A stretch of 64,000 nucleotides of DNA from Legionella birminghamensis (GTDB taxonomy: Bacteria; Pseudomonadota; Gammaproteobacteria; Legionellales; Legionellaceae), in contig NZ_UGNW01000001.1 of the NCBI RefSeq assembly GCF_900452515.1, positions 2,046,001 through 2,110,000 of the forward strand, given 5' to 3'. The translations under genes and the position numbers were made by a program. How positions within the stretch are numbered: position 1 is the stretch's first letter; every line of letters begins with the position of its first letter. Below are positions 1-9,191 of this stretch, piece after piece. Under the pieces are notes generated by a model, which searched no databases, had not been told where the DNA came from, and worked only from the letters and a program-made list of their open reading frames with translations.

Positions 1-731
1 CACTGTGGGATCTGATCTGCAACGCCAGCCAGATAACGTATCCCCATAACAATTGTCGCAACGCTGCTATCGGTGGTAATCACTAATGGCCAGAGATATT
101 GGTTCCAGCCGTAAACAAACAAAATAATGAACAAAGCGGCAATCTGTGTTTTCGCAAGCGGTAATAATATATCCCAGAAAAAGCGAAGGGGCCCTGCCCC
201 ATCGAGCCTGGCAGCGTCAATCAGCTCATTGGGTACCGATTTAAAAAACTGCCGAAACAGAAAAGTGGCCGTTGCCGAGGCCATCAACGGGAAGGTTAAA
301 CCGCTGAAATGGTTAAGCCATCCCATCTGTGCAACAATCTGAAAGGTGGGAACGATACGGACCTCGACGGGCAACATCATGGTGGCAAAAATTAATCCAA
401 ACATAAGCGATTTACCTGGTAATTTGAAATAGACCAGAGCAAATGCTGAGAAAAGAGCGAGGATTATTTTTCCACAGGCAATGGAAAACGCCATGGTGAA
501 ACTGTTGAGGAGCATACGCCAGACAGGTTGCCCGCCGGTAGATGCCACCCCTTGCGTCAGTACCGTTTTCAAATTACTGAATAACAACCCGCCCGGAACC
601 ATCGGCACTGAATGCTGCATCATCGTGCTGCCTTCATGGCTTGCTGCCACCAGAGCCAGATACAATGGACAAAATAATAAGATAATAAATGCTGTCAGAA
701 AAACATGTGGAAACAGACGATTTATTTTCAT
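1..731 (-). CDS. ugpE: Glycerol-3-phosphate ABC transporter permease UgpE (3' part missing)
   Basis: Inner-membrane permease of a carbohydrate-type ABC importer; family knowledge points to sn-glycerol-3-phosphate uptake. The frame runs from an ATG at 731 off the left edge, giving about 243 residues of a protein normally near 280. It contains the UgpE-like stretch MLPVEVRIVPTFQIVAQMG and then ASATATFLFRQFF, followed by the EAA-type ATPase-contact loop (ELIDAARLDGAG) and a GWNQYLWPL segment. Several hydrophobic helices are visible. Its ATG overlaps the stop of ugpA in an ATGA, so translation is probably coupled. The binding protein and ATPase genes are not in the window. UgpE rather than a sugar MalG-type permease is chosen because the VEVRIVPT and FLFRQFF blocks match UgpE closely. 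Confidence 0.88.
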   Translation of the reverse strand, partial: MKINRLFPHVFLTAFIILLFCPLYLALVAASHEGSTMMQHSVPMVPGGLLFSNLKTVLTQGVASTGGQPVWRMLLNSFTMAFSIACGKIILALFSAFALVYFKLPGKSLMFGLIFATMMLPVEVRIVPTFQIVAQMGWLNHFSGLTFPLMASATATFLFRQFFKSVPNELIDAARLDGAGPLRFFWDILLPLAKTQIAALFIILFVYGWNQYLWPLVITTDSSVATIVMGIRYLAGVADQIPQ

Positions 732-1606
732 TTATAATGGATCCTCTTTTCCAGATAATAAAATTGTAAAAGAGTAAGTCCAACCACTAACAACATGAGT
801 ATAACTGATTGCGAAGCGGAGCTTCCCGGATCCATACCTACGAATCCATCCCGATAAATTTTATATATTAATGTGCTGGTGCTCGTTCCAGGACCGCCGC
901 TGGTTAATATATCAACAATCCCAAAAGTTTCAAAAAAGCCATAGATAAGATTCATTACTAGAAGAAAAAAAGTCGTCGGTGATAGCAAGGGAAAAATAAT
1001 TTGCCAGAACCGCTGCCAGGATGTAGCCCCATCAATTACCGCAGCATCGATCAACGAGTGAGGAATCGCTTTGAGTGCTGCAAGAAAAAAAAGGAAATTG
1101 TAACTAAACTGCTGCCAGCTGGCAGCGATGATAATAACAATTAAAGCCTGACCAGGATGGGTAAGATAATTAAAATGAATGCCCACAGCTTCCATTATGT
1201 GCGAGAACCATCCCATTCCGGGCTGGCATAGGAACCGCCACAGAATGGCAGCTATCGCTGGCGCGACAGCATAAGGCCAGATCAGCAAGGTTTTATAAAT
1301 TTTCTGGCTTTTGCTTCGCTGAGAAACCAGATAAGCCAGGAAAAGCCCCATGCACATGGTTACGGCTGCAACCGAGAAAGCAAGGATAATGGTCATTAAG
1401 ATAGCATGGGTGAATTCGGGATCAAGCAGCAAATCCACAAAATTGCTTAAACCGGCAAACTGTTGTTTAAGACCAAATGCATCACTAAAATAAACGGACT
1501 GAACTAATGCCATAAAGGCCGGCCAGATAAAAAAAAGCAGGGTAATAACTAACTGGGGAGCTATTAGCAATAGCGCCAATTTTTTATGCGATGTAAAATT
1601 TGCCAT
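728..1606 (-). CDS. ugpA: Glycerol-3-phosphate ABC transporter permease UgpA
   Basis: Partner permease of UgpE, 292 residues, the usual length. It has about six hydrophobic helices starting near residue 9, and the cytoplasmic EAA loop with SLIDAAVIDGATSWQRFWQIIFP around residues 182-205, which docks on the ATPase. C-terminal sequence GGPGTSTSTLIYKIYRDGF is typical of this subfamily. It is the first readable gene of the pair, transcribed leftward, and divergent from the quinone oxidoreductase gene, with 74 bp between the start codons. Substrate assignment is by family resemblance; other glycerol-phosphodiester or sugar substrates cannot be excluded. Confidence 0.87.
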   Translation of the reverse strand: MANFTSHKKLALLLIAPQLVITLLFFIWPAFMALVQSVYFSDAFGLKQQFAGLSNFVDLLLDPEFTHAILMTIILAFSVAAVTMCMGLFLAYLVSQRSKSQKIYKTLLIWPYAVAPAIAAILWRFLCQPGMGWFSHIMEAVGIHFNYLTHPGQALIVIIIAASWQQFSYNFLFFLAALKAIPHSLIDAAVIDGATSWQRFWQIIFPLLSPTTFFLLVMNLIYGFFETFGIVDILTSGGPGTSTSTLIYKIYRDGFVGMDPGSSASQSVILMLLVVGLTLLQFYYLEKRIHYK

Positions 1607-1680
1607 CAGCAGCCATATTATTTATAGAAACAAAAGTATATACCGACCGCTTGCTATATTAAAGACAGGGAGAGAATTCT

Positions 1681-2661
1681 ATGTTAAATCCGCAATCAGA
1701 TTCCATGCGCTGTATTCTGGTGAACAAGGAAAATCGGCTTGAAATAGTCGAGGGGAAAATTCCATCCATACAGGTGGAACAAATTTTAGTTAAAGTGCAT
1801 GCCACAGCATTAAATCGTGCTGATCTAATGCAACGACAGGGCAAATACCCTCCACCACCGAATGAATCTGCAATTCCCGGTCTGGAAGTTGCCGGTGAAG
1901 TTGCGGCGCTCGGCACAGGCGTTACCCGTTTTAAAACAGGCGATCGCATCTATGGTCTGGTGGGTAGCGGCGCTTATGCTGAATACTGTCCCGTCAATCA
2001 ATTCCTTGCCGAGAAAATGCCTTCTGACTGGTCTTTTGAGTACGCCGCAGCACTTCCTGAGGCGCTGACCACCGCCCATGCAACCCTGTTTGAATTGGGT
2101 AATCTGTCCAGCCGGGAAACTATGCTGGTACATGCTGCTGGCAGCGGTATTACCACCATGGCAATCCAAATGGCAAAACTTGCACAAGCCTATGTATTCA
2201 CCACTGCAAGCGGTGCTGTCAAGGCTGAAAAGGCAATTGCTCTCGGTGCCGATCAGGTTATCAACTATCGGCAGGAAGACTTTGCTTCCGCTATTTCGGC
2301 TGATTCGCTTGATTTAATTCTCGATTACATGGGCGGTGAATACTTTGCCAAGCATATCGGACTGCTAAAAACAACTGGCCGCTTGATTCAAATTTCTGCC
2401 ATGCTAGGACGAAAAGCGGAATTGGATCTGGCAGCTTTAATGAGGAAGCGCCTCAAAATTCAGGGATTTGTTCTACGCGCCCAACCTATTCAAAACAAAA
2501 TAAATTTATGGCAAGCCGCCCATAAGCGCTGGCAACCCGCTTTGCAGAATAAAGAACTTCAGCCTGTAATTGACTCTGTATTTCAATTTGATGAGATGGA
2601 GAAAGCACAGCAGCATATGTTAGAAGGGAAGCACTTTGGCAAGGTGGTGGTGAAAATGTGA
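1681..2661 (+). CDS. Zinc-free NAD(P)H quinone oxidoreductase, PIG3-like (MDR superfamily)
   Basis: A 326-residue medium-chain dehydrogenase/reductase without the zinc ligands. The N-terminal GroES-like part has ALNRADLMQRQGKYPPPP, the signature of the PIG3/QOR branch. The Rossmann part has VHAAGSGITTMAIQMAKL, near residues 151-168, for NADPH binding. The C-terminus HFGKVVVKM is also typical of the family. Likely role: NADPH-dependent one- or two-electron reduction of quinones in the cytoplasm. The start at 1681 follows a GGGAGAG ribosome-binding site. It is monocistronic, convergent with clcA across a decayed hairpin repeat, and divergent from ugpA. Confidence 0.88.
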   Translation: MLNPQSDSMRCILVNKENRLEIVEGKIPSIQVEQILVKVHATALNRADLMQRQGKYPPPPNESAIPGLEVAGEVAALGTGVTRFKTGDRIYGLVGSGAYAEYCPVNQFLAEKMPSDWSFEYAAALPEALTTAHATLFELGNLSSRETMLVHAAGSGITTMAIQMAKLAQAYVFTTASGAVKAEKAIALGADQVINYRQEDFASAISADSLDLILDYMGGEYFAKHIGLLKTTGRLIQISAMLGRKAELDLAALMRKRLKIQGFVLRAQPIQNKINLWQAAHKRWQPALQNKELQPVIDSVFQFDEMEKAQQHMLEGKHFGKVVVKM

Positions 2662-2681
2662 GGTTTAGTTTGCAATGAAGA

Positions 2682-2790
2682 TGGATCCCGCGGTCTTCGC
2701 CGCTCGGAAATCCCGCCACTGCATCCGAACCGCAGCCCCTACTCGTATCCCCGCGCCGACCGCGGGGCCCACTCAAAGCCTCCAATGGTT
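2682..2790. repeat. Decayed copy of the hairpin-ended interspersed repeat
   Basis: Between the convergent quinone oxidoreductase and clcA genes. At 2750-2787 it carries a near-intact repeat end (ATCCCCGCGCCGACCGCGGG followed by GCCCACTCAAAGCC), and at 2682-2712 a decayed opposite-orientation end (CCCGCGGTCTTCGCCGCTCGG). The spacing and order do not match the full copies at 10371, 28805, 49212 and 60503, so it is a remnant or rearranged copy. Confidence 0.6.
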
Positions 2791-2833
2791 TTCCACCACG
2801 CAAAAACTTGAAAAGAGCCCCTTCTTATCGTGT

Positions 2834-4129
2834 TTAAGTATTTTTCAAAGTACGCCGTAATAATTGCGTATAAATTGGCTCGTTACCCGCCAACTGGACC
2901 ACTGTCGTTGAAGTCAGACAGCTAACCATCAAAGGCAGAATCAAAGAATAGTTCTGCGTCATTTCCACAACCAGAATTATACCGGTAATTGGAGCGCGCA
3001 CCGCTGCCGAGAATAGCGCTCCCATCCCGGCAACCGCAAACATACCGGGATGAATAGTTAGCTCAGGCATAAGCCATATCAGCGCGTTGTAACTCGCCAA
3101 TCCTGCTAGAGTACCCAATGCCAGCATTGGTGCAAATATTCCTCCTGGGACACCAGTGGTATAACTCATTAAAGTGCTTATAAAACGCAGTAAGATCCAC
3201 AGCAATAATAAATACACCGGAGGAAAAAGGGTTAATGATTGCTCGATAATATCATATCCTCCACCGACAACAGGTGGATACATGATTGTAAAAACCCCAA
3301 TCAAAGCGGCAACAATTACTACATAAATCAATTTCTGACGAATACTCCAACGGTCACTGACGGCCAGACACTTCATCAGACAAATATTAAATATCAGACC
3401 CGCAAGCCCCATAACGATGCCAAAAACAAAAAATAACCATAGGGAATGCAGACTCGGCTGCTGGAAAACAGCCATGGGAATCGCTGGCGCCGATCCCATA
3501 ATTAATTGACCTGTAATGGTTGCCATTACACAGCAGATAGCAACCATTTTAAAATTTGTAAAATTAAAATTGAATTCGTTGCGCATCTCCTCAATAACAA
3601 ACAATACACCCGCAAGAGGCGCATTAAAAGCGGTCGCCAAACCCGCAGCGGCTCCGGCTGAGATAAGTGCATCACGGCGGTTGCGATGCATGCTAAACCA
3701 TTCACCAAGCATTGCGCCCAGATTGCCGCCCATTTGAATAGTGGGTCCTTCTCGTCCGACCACCATTTGCGCGCTTATTGCCAGTACTCCCCCAAAAAAC
3801 TTGACCGGGAGTAAGCGCCGCCAATGAATGGGCCGTTTATGCAGTAAGGTTCCCTCAATTTCCTGTACTCCGCTTCCTGCCCCTTCCGCAGCGATAAAGC
3901 GTACTAATGCCCAGGCAACAACTACCATCAGTACAGTAATAATCACAGTGACCGAAAGGGTCATTATCAAGTCGCCCTGAGAGAAAGACTTAATCCATGA
4001 CAGGAATCGATTGACCTCTGTTATTGCAATCTGAAATAAAGAACCAGCCAAACCTGTCAATAGGCCTAATAAAATCGAGATGAAATAAATACTGACAACT
4101 TTATTCCACAATCGTCCCTTGATGTTCAT
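2834..4129 (-). CDS. clcA: ClC-family chloride/proton antiporter
   Basis: A 431-residue ClC protein with all the selectivity-filter motifs: GSGVQ (85-89), GREGP (125-129, with the gating glutamate at 127) and GGIFAP (329-334), plus a tyrosine in NYSLILPL matching the central anion ligand. Glutamates 180-181 (FVIEEM) match the internal proton glutamate of E. coli ClcA, so this is probably a Cl-/H+ exchanger rather than a channel. No cytoplasmic CBS domains follow. Family knowledge suggests a role in extreme acid resistance, relevant to an acidified vacuole. The start overlaps the 3' end of trpE by 29 bp, so the two are probably one transcript. Confidence 0.9.
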   Translation of the reverse strand: MNIKGRLWNKVVSIYFISILLGLLTGLAGSLFQIAITEVNRFLSWIKSFSQGDLIMTLSVTVIITVLMVVVAWALVRFIAAEGAGSGVQEIEGTLLHKRPIHWRRLLPVKFFGGVLAISAQMVVGREGPTIQMGGNLGAMLGEWFSMHRNRRDALISAGAAAGLATAFNAPLAGVLFVIEEMRNEFNFNFTNFKMVAICCVMATITGQLIMGSAPAIPMAVFQQPSLHSLWLFFVFGIVMGLAGLIFNICLMKCLAVSDRWSIRQKLIYVVIVAALIGVFTIMYPPVVGGGYDIIEQSLTLFPPVYLLLLWILLRFISTLMSYTTGVPGGIFAPMLALGTLAGLASYNALIWLMPELTIHPGMFAVAGMGALFSAAVRAPITGIILVVEMTQNYSLILPLMVSCLTSTTVVQLAGNEPIYTQLLRRTLKNT

Positions 4130-6257
4130 TAATCAATTCCATTAAATTACTGATAATTTTAAATCCAGCCTGATTCGCCAGCGACAAAATAGTTTCAGGA
4201 TGAAACTGGACAGCGTAAATAGGTTTGCTGCGATGCTCAACTGCCATAATAACGCCATCCTCCGTAATAGCCGTTATTTTAAGTTCCGCCGGCAATTCAG
4301 AACGCGAAGCATAGAGCGAATGATAGCGTCCCGCTGTAAATGAAACACCCAGCCCTTTGAAAAGTGCTGTATCGTTCGTAATTTTAATTTCAGAGGCCTT
4401 TCCATGCATAGGATAGGATAGCGTCTCCAGCTTTCCGCCAAAGTACTCCACGACCCCCTGCAAGCCTAGACAGACTCCAAATAATGGAATGCTTCTTTCA
4501 ATAATCGCAGCAATCGTTTTGTTTAAATCGAAGTCAGCAGGACAACCCGGGCCAGGGGACAACACAACCAGATTAAAGGATTCGGACTCTAAACAGGACA
4601 GGGCATGGTCAAAGCGCATGGTTTTAACTGCAGCTCCGGTTTGACGCAGGTAATTAGCCAGCGTGTGCACAAACGAATCCTGGTGATCAATTAATAATAT
4701 TTTCTTTCCCTTGCCTGTAAGTTGCGAAACAGTATTCTTCGCTGGTTTGGACACAGGCCGCAATAAATCCAGAAATGCAGAGGCTTTTAGCCGCGTTTCC
4801 TGTTCTTCAGATACCGGGTCAGAATCGTATAATAAAGTGGCACCCACACGAATTTCAGCAATTCCTTTTTGAATGCGCATGGTTCTCAATACCAGCCCGG
4901 TATTCAAGTTTCCATTAAAACCAAACCATCCAACAGCGCCAGCATACCAGCGGCGCGGCGATTTTTCATGTGCTTCAATAAAATCCATTGCCCAGAGTTT
5001 GGGGGCTCCTGTCACAGTAACCACCCACATATGCGTTAGAAAGGCATCAACAGCATCGAATCCCGCACGCAAAGTACCTCTCACATGGTCGACTGTGTGG
5101 ATAAGACGCGAATACATTTCAATTTGACGTCGACCGATGACATGAACGCTTCCAGCCTCACAGATTCGCGATTTATCATTACGATCTACATCAGTGCACA
5201 TAGTCAGCTCAGAGGCTTCTTTTTCTGAATCAAGAAGCAGCTGAATATTATGGGCATCCTCGATAGCATCCCCTCCCCGCTTAATTGTGCCAGAAATGGG
5301 ACAGGTTTCTACCATATTCCCCGTAACACGCACATACATTTCGGGCGATGCACCTACAAGATACTCTTCCTCACCGAGGTTAATAAAAAAACCATAAGGC
5401 GAAGGATTTACTTCCCGCATTTTTCGAAATAACTCAGAAGGCCTCTGCGGGCAGTGCGCATAAAAAGTTTGACTGGGAACCACTTCAAACAGATCGCCAC
5501 ATGCGAATCGCTTTTTGGCTGTCTCCACAACAGCAGCATATTCACCTTCTTCATGATCACAAAAATTGTCCGGCTTATTGTCTGCCTGATATTCAGAAAA
5601 CTGTCCATCGCGAGCTAATGATTGCGTGGAGTGCCCTTGGAATTGAAAATCGTATCGTCGAATAAACGCTTCCTCTTTACGATGATTGACGATATAAATT
5701 TCATCGGGAAAATAAAGGACCATTTCACGTTGATTTTCAGCCCTTTTTTTATGTTGTTTTAAGCCTTCAAACTGAAAAATTAAATCATAGCCCAATGCGC
5801 CGTATAAACCGAGATATGGCTCTTCCGGCAGTTTGAACAATTCAACTAAACAACGAATAATAGTGAATACAGAGGGTTGTTGGCTTCGCTCTTCCTCGCT
5901 GAAAATTTTTTCAGTTTTCTTCACTTCAAGATGAATGGACTGTTTACTGACCTCAGTAATTTTAATTGAGCTCGAACGACTCAGGGCAGCATGGGCGATA
6001 ACTAATAAAATCTCACCGCGACGGTTAAGTGCCTGAAGACTTGCGCCCTGTTGCTTTACCACCAACGCCATCGGGGGGTTATAAAATCCGATATCCCAGC
6101 AAGTATATCGACCCGGATATTCAAAACTGGACGCAAATAATGCGCCCCGTTGGGAATCGAGCTTATCAAGTAAAGGTTCAATCGCATTTTTATAAACTAG
6201 CGATTGTTGTTCAAACTCAATAAATACGCCGCCCTCAGTCTTTACTTGCTGTAGCAT
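4101..6257 (-). CDS. trpE(G): Anthranilate synthase, fused TrpE-TrpG
   Basis: A 718-residue fusion catalysing chorismate plus glutamine to anthranilate, the first step of tryptophan synthesis. The N-terminal ~510 residues are the chorismate-utilising domain, with ELTMCTDVDRNDKSRICEAG, the HTVDHVRG block and a TVTGAPKLWAM motif. From about residue 519 a class-I glutamine amidotransferase domain begins (KKILLIDHQDSF), with the oxyanion motif SPGPG, the nucleophile in FGVCLGLQG and the catalytic histidine in FHPE. This fused TrpE(G) architecture is known in rhizobia and some Gammaproteobacteria. A sigma70-like promoter lies 30-57 bp upstream. No tryptophan-rich leader peptide is visible, so attenuation is not supported. 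Confidence 0.93.
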   Translation of the reverse strand: MLQQVKTEGGVFIEFEQQSLVYKNAIEPLLDKLDSQRGALFASSFEYPGRYTCWDIGFYNPPMALVVKQQGASLQALNRRGEILLVIAHAALSRSSSIKITEVSKQSIHLEVKKTEKIFSEEERSQQPSVFTIIRCLVELFKLPEEPYLGLYGALGYDLIFQFEGLKQHKKRAENQREMVLYFPDEIYIVNHRKEEAFIRRYDFQFQGHSTQSLARDGQFSEYQADNKPDNFCDHEEGEYAAVVETAKKRFACGDLFEVVPSQTFYAHCPQRPSELFRKMREVNPSPYGFFINLGEEEYLVGASPEMYVRVTGNMVETCPISGTIKRGGDAIEDAHNIQLLLDSEKEASELTMCTDVDRNDKSRICEAGSVHVIGRRQIEMYSRLIHTVDHVRGTLRAGFDAVDAFLTHMWVVTVTGAPKLWAMDFIEAHEKSPRRWYAGAVGWFGFNGNLNTGLVLRTMRIQKGIAEIRVGATLLYDSDPVSEEQETRLKASAFLDLLRPVSKPAKNTVSQLTGKGKKILLIDHQDSFVHTLANYLRQTGAAVKTMRFDHALSCLESESFNLVVLSPGPGCPADFDLNKTIAAIIERSIPLFGVCLGLQGVVEYFGGKLETLSYPMHGKASEIKITNDTALFKGLGVSFTAGRYHSLYASRSELPAELKITAITEDGVIMAVEHRSKPIYAVQFHPETILSLANQAGFKIISNLMELINEHQGTIVE

Positions 6258-6286
6258 TTTGCGAACACCATTAATTAAATAATTCC

Positions 6287-6314
6287 ATTCTACTGTAAAT
6301 TAATAGTACTGCAA
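6287..6314 (-). promoter_or_regulatory. Likely sigma70 promoter for trpE(G)-clcA
   Basis: Read on the minus strand: TTGCAG (-35), 16-bp spacer, TAGAAT (-10), followed by the trpE(G) start about 30 bp later. Both boxes are close to consensus. No operator was identified. Confidence 0.5.
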
Positions 6315-6417
6315 GGACGTATTATTGGCTTTTACGGCATGAATCGTCTTTGCGAAGCAAGTGAAGCAACGAGCACCCTTCTGTATGGCTTCATTTTGCA
6401 CACACAAAGACGTCAAT

Positions 6418-6855
6418 TTATCCGCCAATCACTTTAAAATCCACTTCGATATTGCCTCTTGTGGCATGGGAATAAGGGCAAATTTTTTCATGGGCTTCTT
6501 TCACTAAAGCTTCCAGCTCTTGTTGAGGCAGGGTTTTATCTTCTACCTGTATTTGAACTGCCAAGGCAAACCCGCTGGGATCCCGCTTACCGATGGATAC
6601 ACTGCAATCTACCTTTGCCTTGGAAGCATCTTTTTTATGCATTTTGGCAATAAAGTCCAGTGCACCACCAAAACAGGCTGCGTAACCTGCTGCAAATAAA
6701 TGTTCAGGCGTTACCGTATTGGGCTTTCCAGGACCGCCTAAATCCTTGGGAACTGACAGGTCAACCGATACCATGCCGTCACTGGTTTTACTGTGTCCAT
6801 TCCGTCCGCCCATTGATGTGGCAGTTATGGTAAATAATGCTTGAATTTTGTCCAC
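6418..6855 (-). CDS. ohr: Organic hydroperoxide resistance protein Ohr
   Basis: A 145-residue OsmC/Ohr-family thiol peroxidase that reduces organic and fatty-acid hydroperoxides. The two redox cysteines are at 61 (YAACFGGAL) and 126 (KICPYSHATRGN), the arrangement typical of Ohr rather than OsmC. The start is a GTG preceded by AAGGAG at 6-nt spacing, which fixes it. The gene stands alone between trpE(G) and rplI. No adjacent OhrR-type MarR regulator gene is present, so regulation cannot be read from context. Confidence 0.93.
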   Translation of the reverse strand: MDKIQALFTITATSMGGRNGHSKTSDGMVSVDLSVPKDLGGPGKPNTVTPEHLFAAGYAACFGGALDFIAKMHKKDASKAKVDCSVSIGKRDPSGFALAVQIQVEDKTLPQQELEALVKEAHEKICPYSHATRGNIEVDFKVIGG

Positions 6856-6967
6856 ATTCTTCTCCTTAAAATTATTAGCTATAAACTAGCAGAATTAGAG
6901 AGTGCAGGCAAAATTGTTTTGAGAAAATGAGCTAGTCACGCTGGGATCCCACTGTGCTGAAAAGGAA

Positions 6968-6998
6968 AAGGCCACACCATTTGAAATGCTGTGGCCTT
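6968..6998 (-). terminator. Intrinsic terminator of the rpsF-rplI operon
   Basis: Perfect 9-bp stem (AAGGCCACA / TGTGGCCTT) with a 13-nt loop, followed on the minus strand by TTTTCCTTTT. It lies 40 bp beyond the rplI stop codon. Confidence 0.8.
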
Positions 6999-7037
6999 CA
7001 AGCAGCAGAAGTCCTAATCAAGGTTTCCCAGGAATTA

Positions 7038-7487
7038 TTACTTGGAAGGAAGAACCTGAACTTGCAACTTGGCAATCACATCACTATGGACATGAATCTC
7101 AACGATATAATCACCAATTGAATGAATTGGTCCTTCAGGCATTACGATTTCACGCTTGCTAACTTCAACTGACTGAGCGTTTAATGCATCTTTGATTTCA
7201 TTAGCACTGACTGAGCCGTAAAGCTTGCCTTCATCGCTTGCCATAGCATTAATTACTACAGTGATATCATTCAGTTTGGCAGCGCGTTGTTCTGCGTTGC
7301 TCAGTGACTGCTGTGCCTTTTTCTCAAGCTCTGCTCTTTTTTGTTCGAAAAGCTCAACATTCTTTGCAGTAGCAAAAACTGCTTTGCTTTGTGGAATCAA
7401 AAAATTTCTTCCATAACCTGGCTTGACCTTTACTTTGTCGCCAAGGTTACCCAGGTTTCTAACTTTTTCTAATAAAATAACTTCCAT
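7038..7487 (-). CDS. rplI: 50S ribosomal protein L9
   Basis: A 149-residue protein with the L9 N-terminal domain ([19 protein letters not shown], then [11 protein letters not shown]) that contacts 23S rRNA, a central long helix, and the C-terminal domain ([12 protein letters not shown]). Full length. Last gene of the rpsF-rpsR-DUF2232-rplI operon, 2 bp after the membrane-protein gene and followed by a strong intrinsic terminator. Confidence 0.98.
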   Translation of the reverse strand: MEVILLEKVRNLGNLGDKVKVKPGYGRNFLIPQSKAVFATAKNVELFEQKRAELEKKAQQSLSNAEQRAAKLNDITVVINAMASDEGKLYGSVSANEIKDALNAQSVEVSKREIVMPEGPIHSIGDYIVEIHVHSDVIAKLQVQVLPSK

Positions 7488-7489
7488 TA

Positions 7490-8407
7490 CTAAACCCCTT
7501 TTGAATTGCTGGCTTTTGAAGCCAGGCGCAATCTAAAATTAAACATACTATCCAGAGAACCAAACAATATATAAACCCGCAGCATAAGATCGGGCCTTAT
7601 TATAAGCGGTAGTAATAGTAAAGCGATGCAAAAAGCACCTCCTCTTTTGGGCGTTAAACTGAATGACAGACAAAGCCCTGCCATCATTAAATAAACACTC
7701 AAAACAGGTAAGCAACTTATTGCCAGCAAATTATTCTGGTAAACACCCGCCACTGTAATTATAAACAGCCCTACAACAAGGCGGCTGGCTCTAAACGCCA
7801 TCAGTTCATGCCTGAAACCGCCAGGGTAAAAGAGCAGCGACTGAATGTAGCGAGCAAACATCAAAGGTATTAAGGCAAAAATTACAATACATGCCTCTTT
7901 AACGCCAAAACAATAACTGGCAAATAATGGTACATTCGCCTGGTTTTCTTTCGTCAGATTTTCCAGCAAATTATTTGGATTCAATTTGCTAAAAATCAGT
8001 AGTATGTAGTTGTATTCATTAATAATGTAATTGGGTACAAGACCATAAGTCAGCGCAACCACCAGTAGACTAATGACCAACGCTGTTGCAGCAACCCATT
8101 GCCAACTGGCAGAAGCCCTTAATACCAGAGCTGCCGCGAAGCACATGAAATGCGTCAGCAGAATGGTTATCGTTATATACGATGCTGAATCGCTTGAATT
8201 ACCTGCTAACAAAGATGCAATGATGCTGGTTAGCAACAATCCTGCGCCGTTTCTCGCCCCTTGCCGCAAAGTAATTAGTGCAACAATAACGAGAGATAAC
8301 CATGAAGCAAATGGCAAAAAAGGGAGCGCTGCTGTTAAAAAGTACGCAAGACTCTTATTTTCCAGCAGAAGTTTTCCCTGTTTGTGCAGCAATTTGTTCA
8401 TACCCAA
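7490..8407 (-). CDS. DUF2232-type integral membrane protein in the ribosomal protein operon
   Basis: A 305-residue polytopic protein with about eight hydrophobic segments and short loops. Its place between rpsR and rplI, and its general character, match the DUF2232/YybS-like membrane proteins found there in many Gammaproteobacteria. No catalytic motif is visible. The gene is 7 bp downstream of rpsR and 2 bp upstream of rplI, so it is cotranscribed with them. Function unknown. Confidence 0.75.
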   Translation of the reverse strand: MGMNKLLHKQGKLLLENKSLAYFLTAALPFLPFASWLSLVIVALITLRQGARNGAGLLLTSIIASLLAGNSSDSASYITITILLTHFMCFAAALVLRASASWQWVAATALVISLLVVALTYGLVPNYIINEYNYILLIFSKLNPNNLLENLTKENQANVPLFASYCFGVKEACIVIFALIPLMFARYIQSLLFYPGGFRHELMAFRASRLVVGLFIITVAGVYQNNLLAISCLPVLSVYLMMAGLCLSFSLTPKRGGAFCIALLLLPLIIRPDLMLRVYILFGSLDSMFNFRLRLASKASNSKGV

Positions 8408-8414
8408 TTAATTC

Positions 8415-8648
8415 TTATTTATGGCTATCGCAATAAGGTAACAAGCCCAAAAATCGTGCTCGTTTAATTGCCTGCGCCAATTGTCGTTGAAATCTGGTTT
8501 GAGTACCTGTAATACGGCTTGGTACAATTTTTCCAGTCTCAGTGATGTAATTTTTTAACAGGGCAATATCTTTGTAATCGATTTCGTTTGAGCCTTCAGA
8601 GCTAAAACGGCACATTTTTTTTCTGCGAAAATAGGATGTAGTTGACAT
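8415..8648 (-). CDS. rpsR: 30S ribosomal protein S18
   Basis: A 77-residue S18, with RRKKMCRF near the N-terminus, [19 protein letters not shown] and the C-terminal [13 protein letters not shown]. The start at 8648 (MSTTSYFRR) is preferred over a longer in-frame start at 8669, because AAGGAAC precedes it at suitable spacing and S18 proteins are about 75 residues. It binds S6 (rpsF, just upstream) in the 30S platform. Confidence 0.97.
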   Translation of the reverse strand: MSTTSYFRRKKMCRFSSEGSNEIDYKDIALLKNYITETGKIVPSRITGTQTRFQRQLAQAIKRARFLGLLPYCDSHK

Positions 8649-8658
8649 ATTTAGTTCC

Positions 8659-8997
8659 TTAAGCTGCACGAGTGTCTTTTTCTTTTTTCATTTGAACAGA
8701 TTCAGTAGTAATCGCTTCATCACGTTTGATGATCATGTAACGAATGATTGCATCATTAAATTTGAAAGCATTCGTCAGTTCATTGATTACTGTTTGATTA
8801 CATTCAATGTTCATTAAAATATAATGCGCTTTGTGCACTTCGGCAATTGGATAAGCCAACTGTCTGCGTCCCCAGTCTTCTTTGCGATGAATGATACCTT
8901 CATTGTTAGTGACAATACCTTCATAACGCTCGACCATGGCAGGAACTTGTTCACTCTGATCGGGATGAACAAGGAATACGATTTCATAATGTCGCAT
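8659..8997 (-). CDS. rpsF: 30S ribosomal protein S6
   Basis: A 112-residue S6 ([40 protein letters not shown]). First gene of the operon. AAGGATACACT precedes the ATG, and a clear sigma70 promoter lies at 9061-9089. The charged tail beyond residue 97 is the variable part of S6. Confidence 0.98.
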   Translation of the reverse strand: MRHYEIVFLVHPDQSEQVPAMVERYEGIVTNNEGIIHRKEDWGRRQLAYPIAEVHKAHYILMNIECNQTVINELTNAFKFNDAIIRYMIIKRDEAITTESVQMKKEKDTRAA

Positions 8998-9060
8998 AGT
9001 GTATCCTTATGGAAATAAGCCTCTCTCGACAAAGATGAGGCAAGGTTTAAAAAGCGAGTA

Positions 9061-9089
9061 AGTTTAACCGATTTTCAGCTTTGGGGCAA
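9061..9089 (-). promoter_or_regulatory. Sigma70 promoter of the rpsF operon
   Basis: On the minus strand: TTGCCC, exact 17-bp spacer, TAAACT. This leaves a 5' leader of about 55 nt before rpsF. The promoter is back-to-back with the divergent promoter of the csrA-like gene. Confidence 0.65.
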
Positions 9090-9138
9090 ACTCTTCCTCC
9101 TCAAAGCCTTGAACAGCAGCAGCCAGTTCAGTATTCCA

Positions 9139-9167
9139 TTGATTTTAAAGAGGTATTGAGATATAAC
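9139..9167 (+). promoter_or_regulatory. Sigma70 promoter of the csrA-like gene
   Basis: TTGATT, 17-bp spacer, TATAAC, ending 24 bp before the ATG at 9192. The leader is short and very A-rich (a run of nine A). Confidence 0.6.
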
Positions 9168-9191
9168 ATACTAAAAAAAAAGAGATTTTAT

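Noticed and set aside
6258..6417. A tryptophan leader peptide and attenuator before trpE(G)
   Set aside because: No short ORF with tandem Trp codons and no clear alternative hairpins with a T run were seen.
6856..6960. An OhrR operator upstream of ohr
   Set aside because: Only a weak AT-rich imperfect palindrome (AGCTATAAACTAGC-like) is present and no ohrR gene adjoins; not enough to call.
8649..8669. Longer S18 start
   Set aside because: S18 begins near MSTTSYFRR and the ribosome-binding site AAGGAAC lies inside the longer version.
9081..9191. Longer N-terminus for the csrA-like protein from an ATG at 9081
   Set aside because: It would start upstream of the promoter boxes, and the added 37 residues have no match to CsrA.
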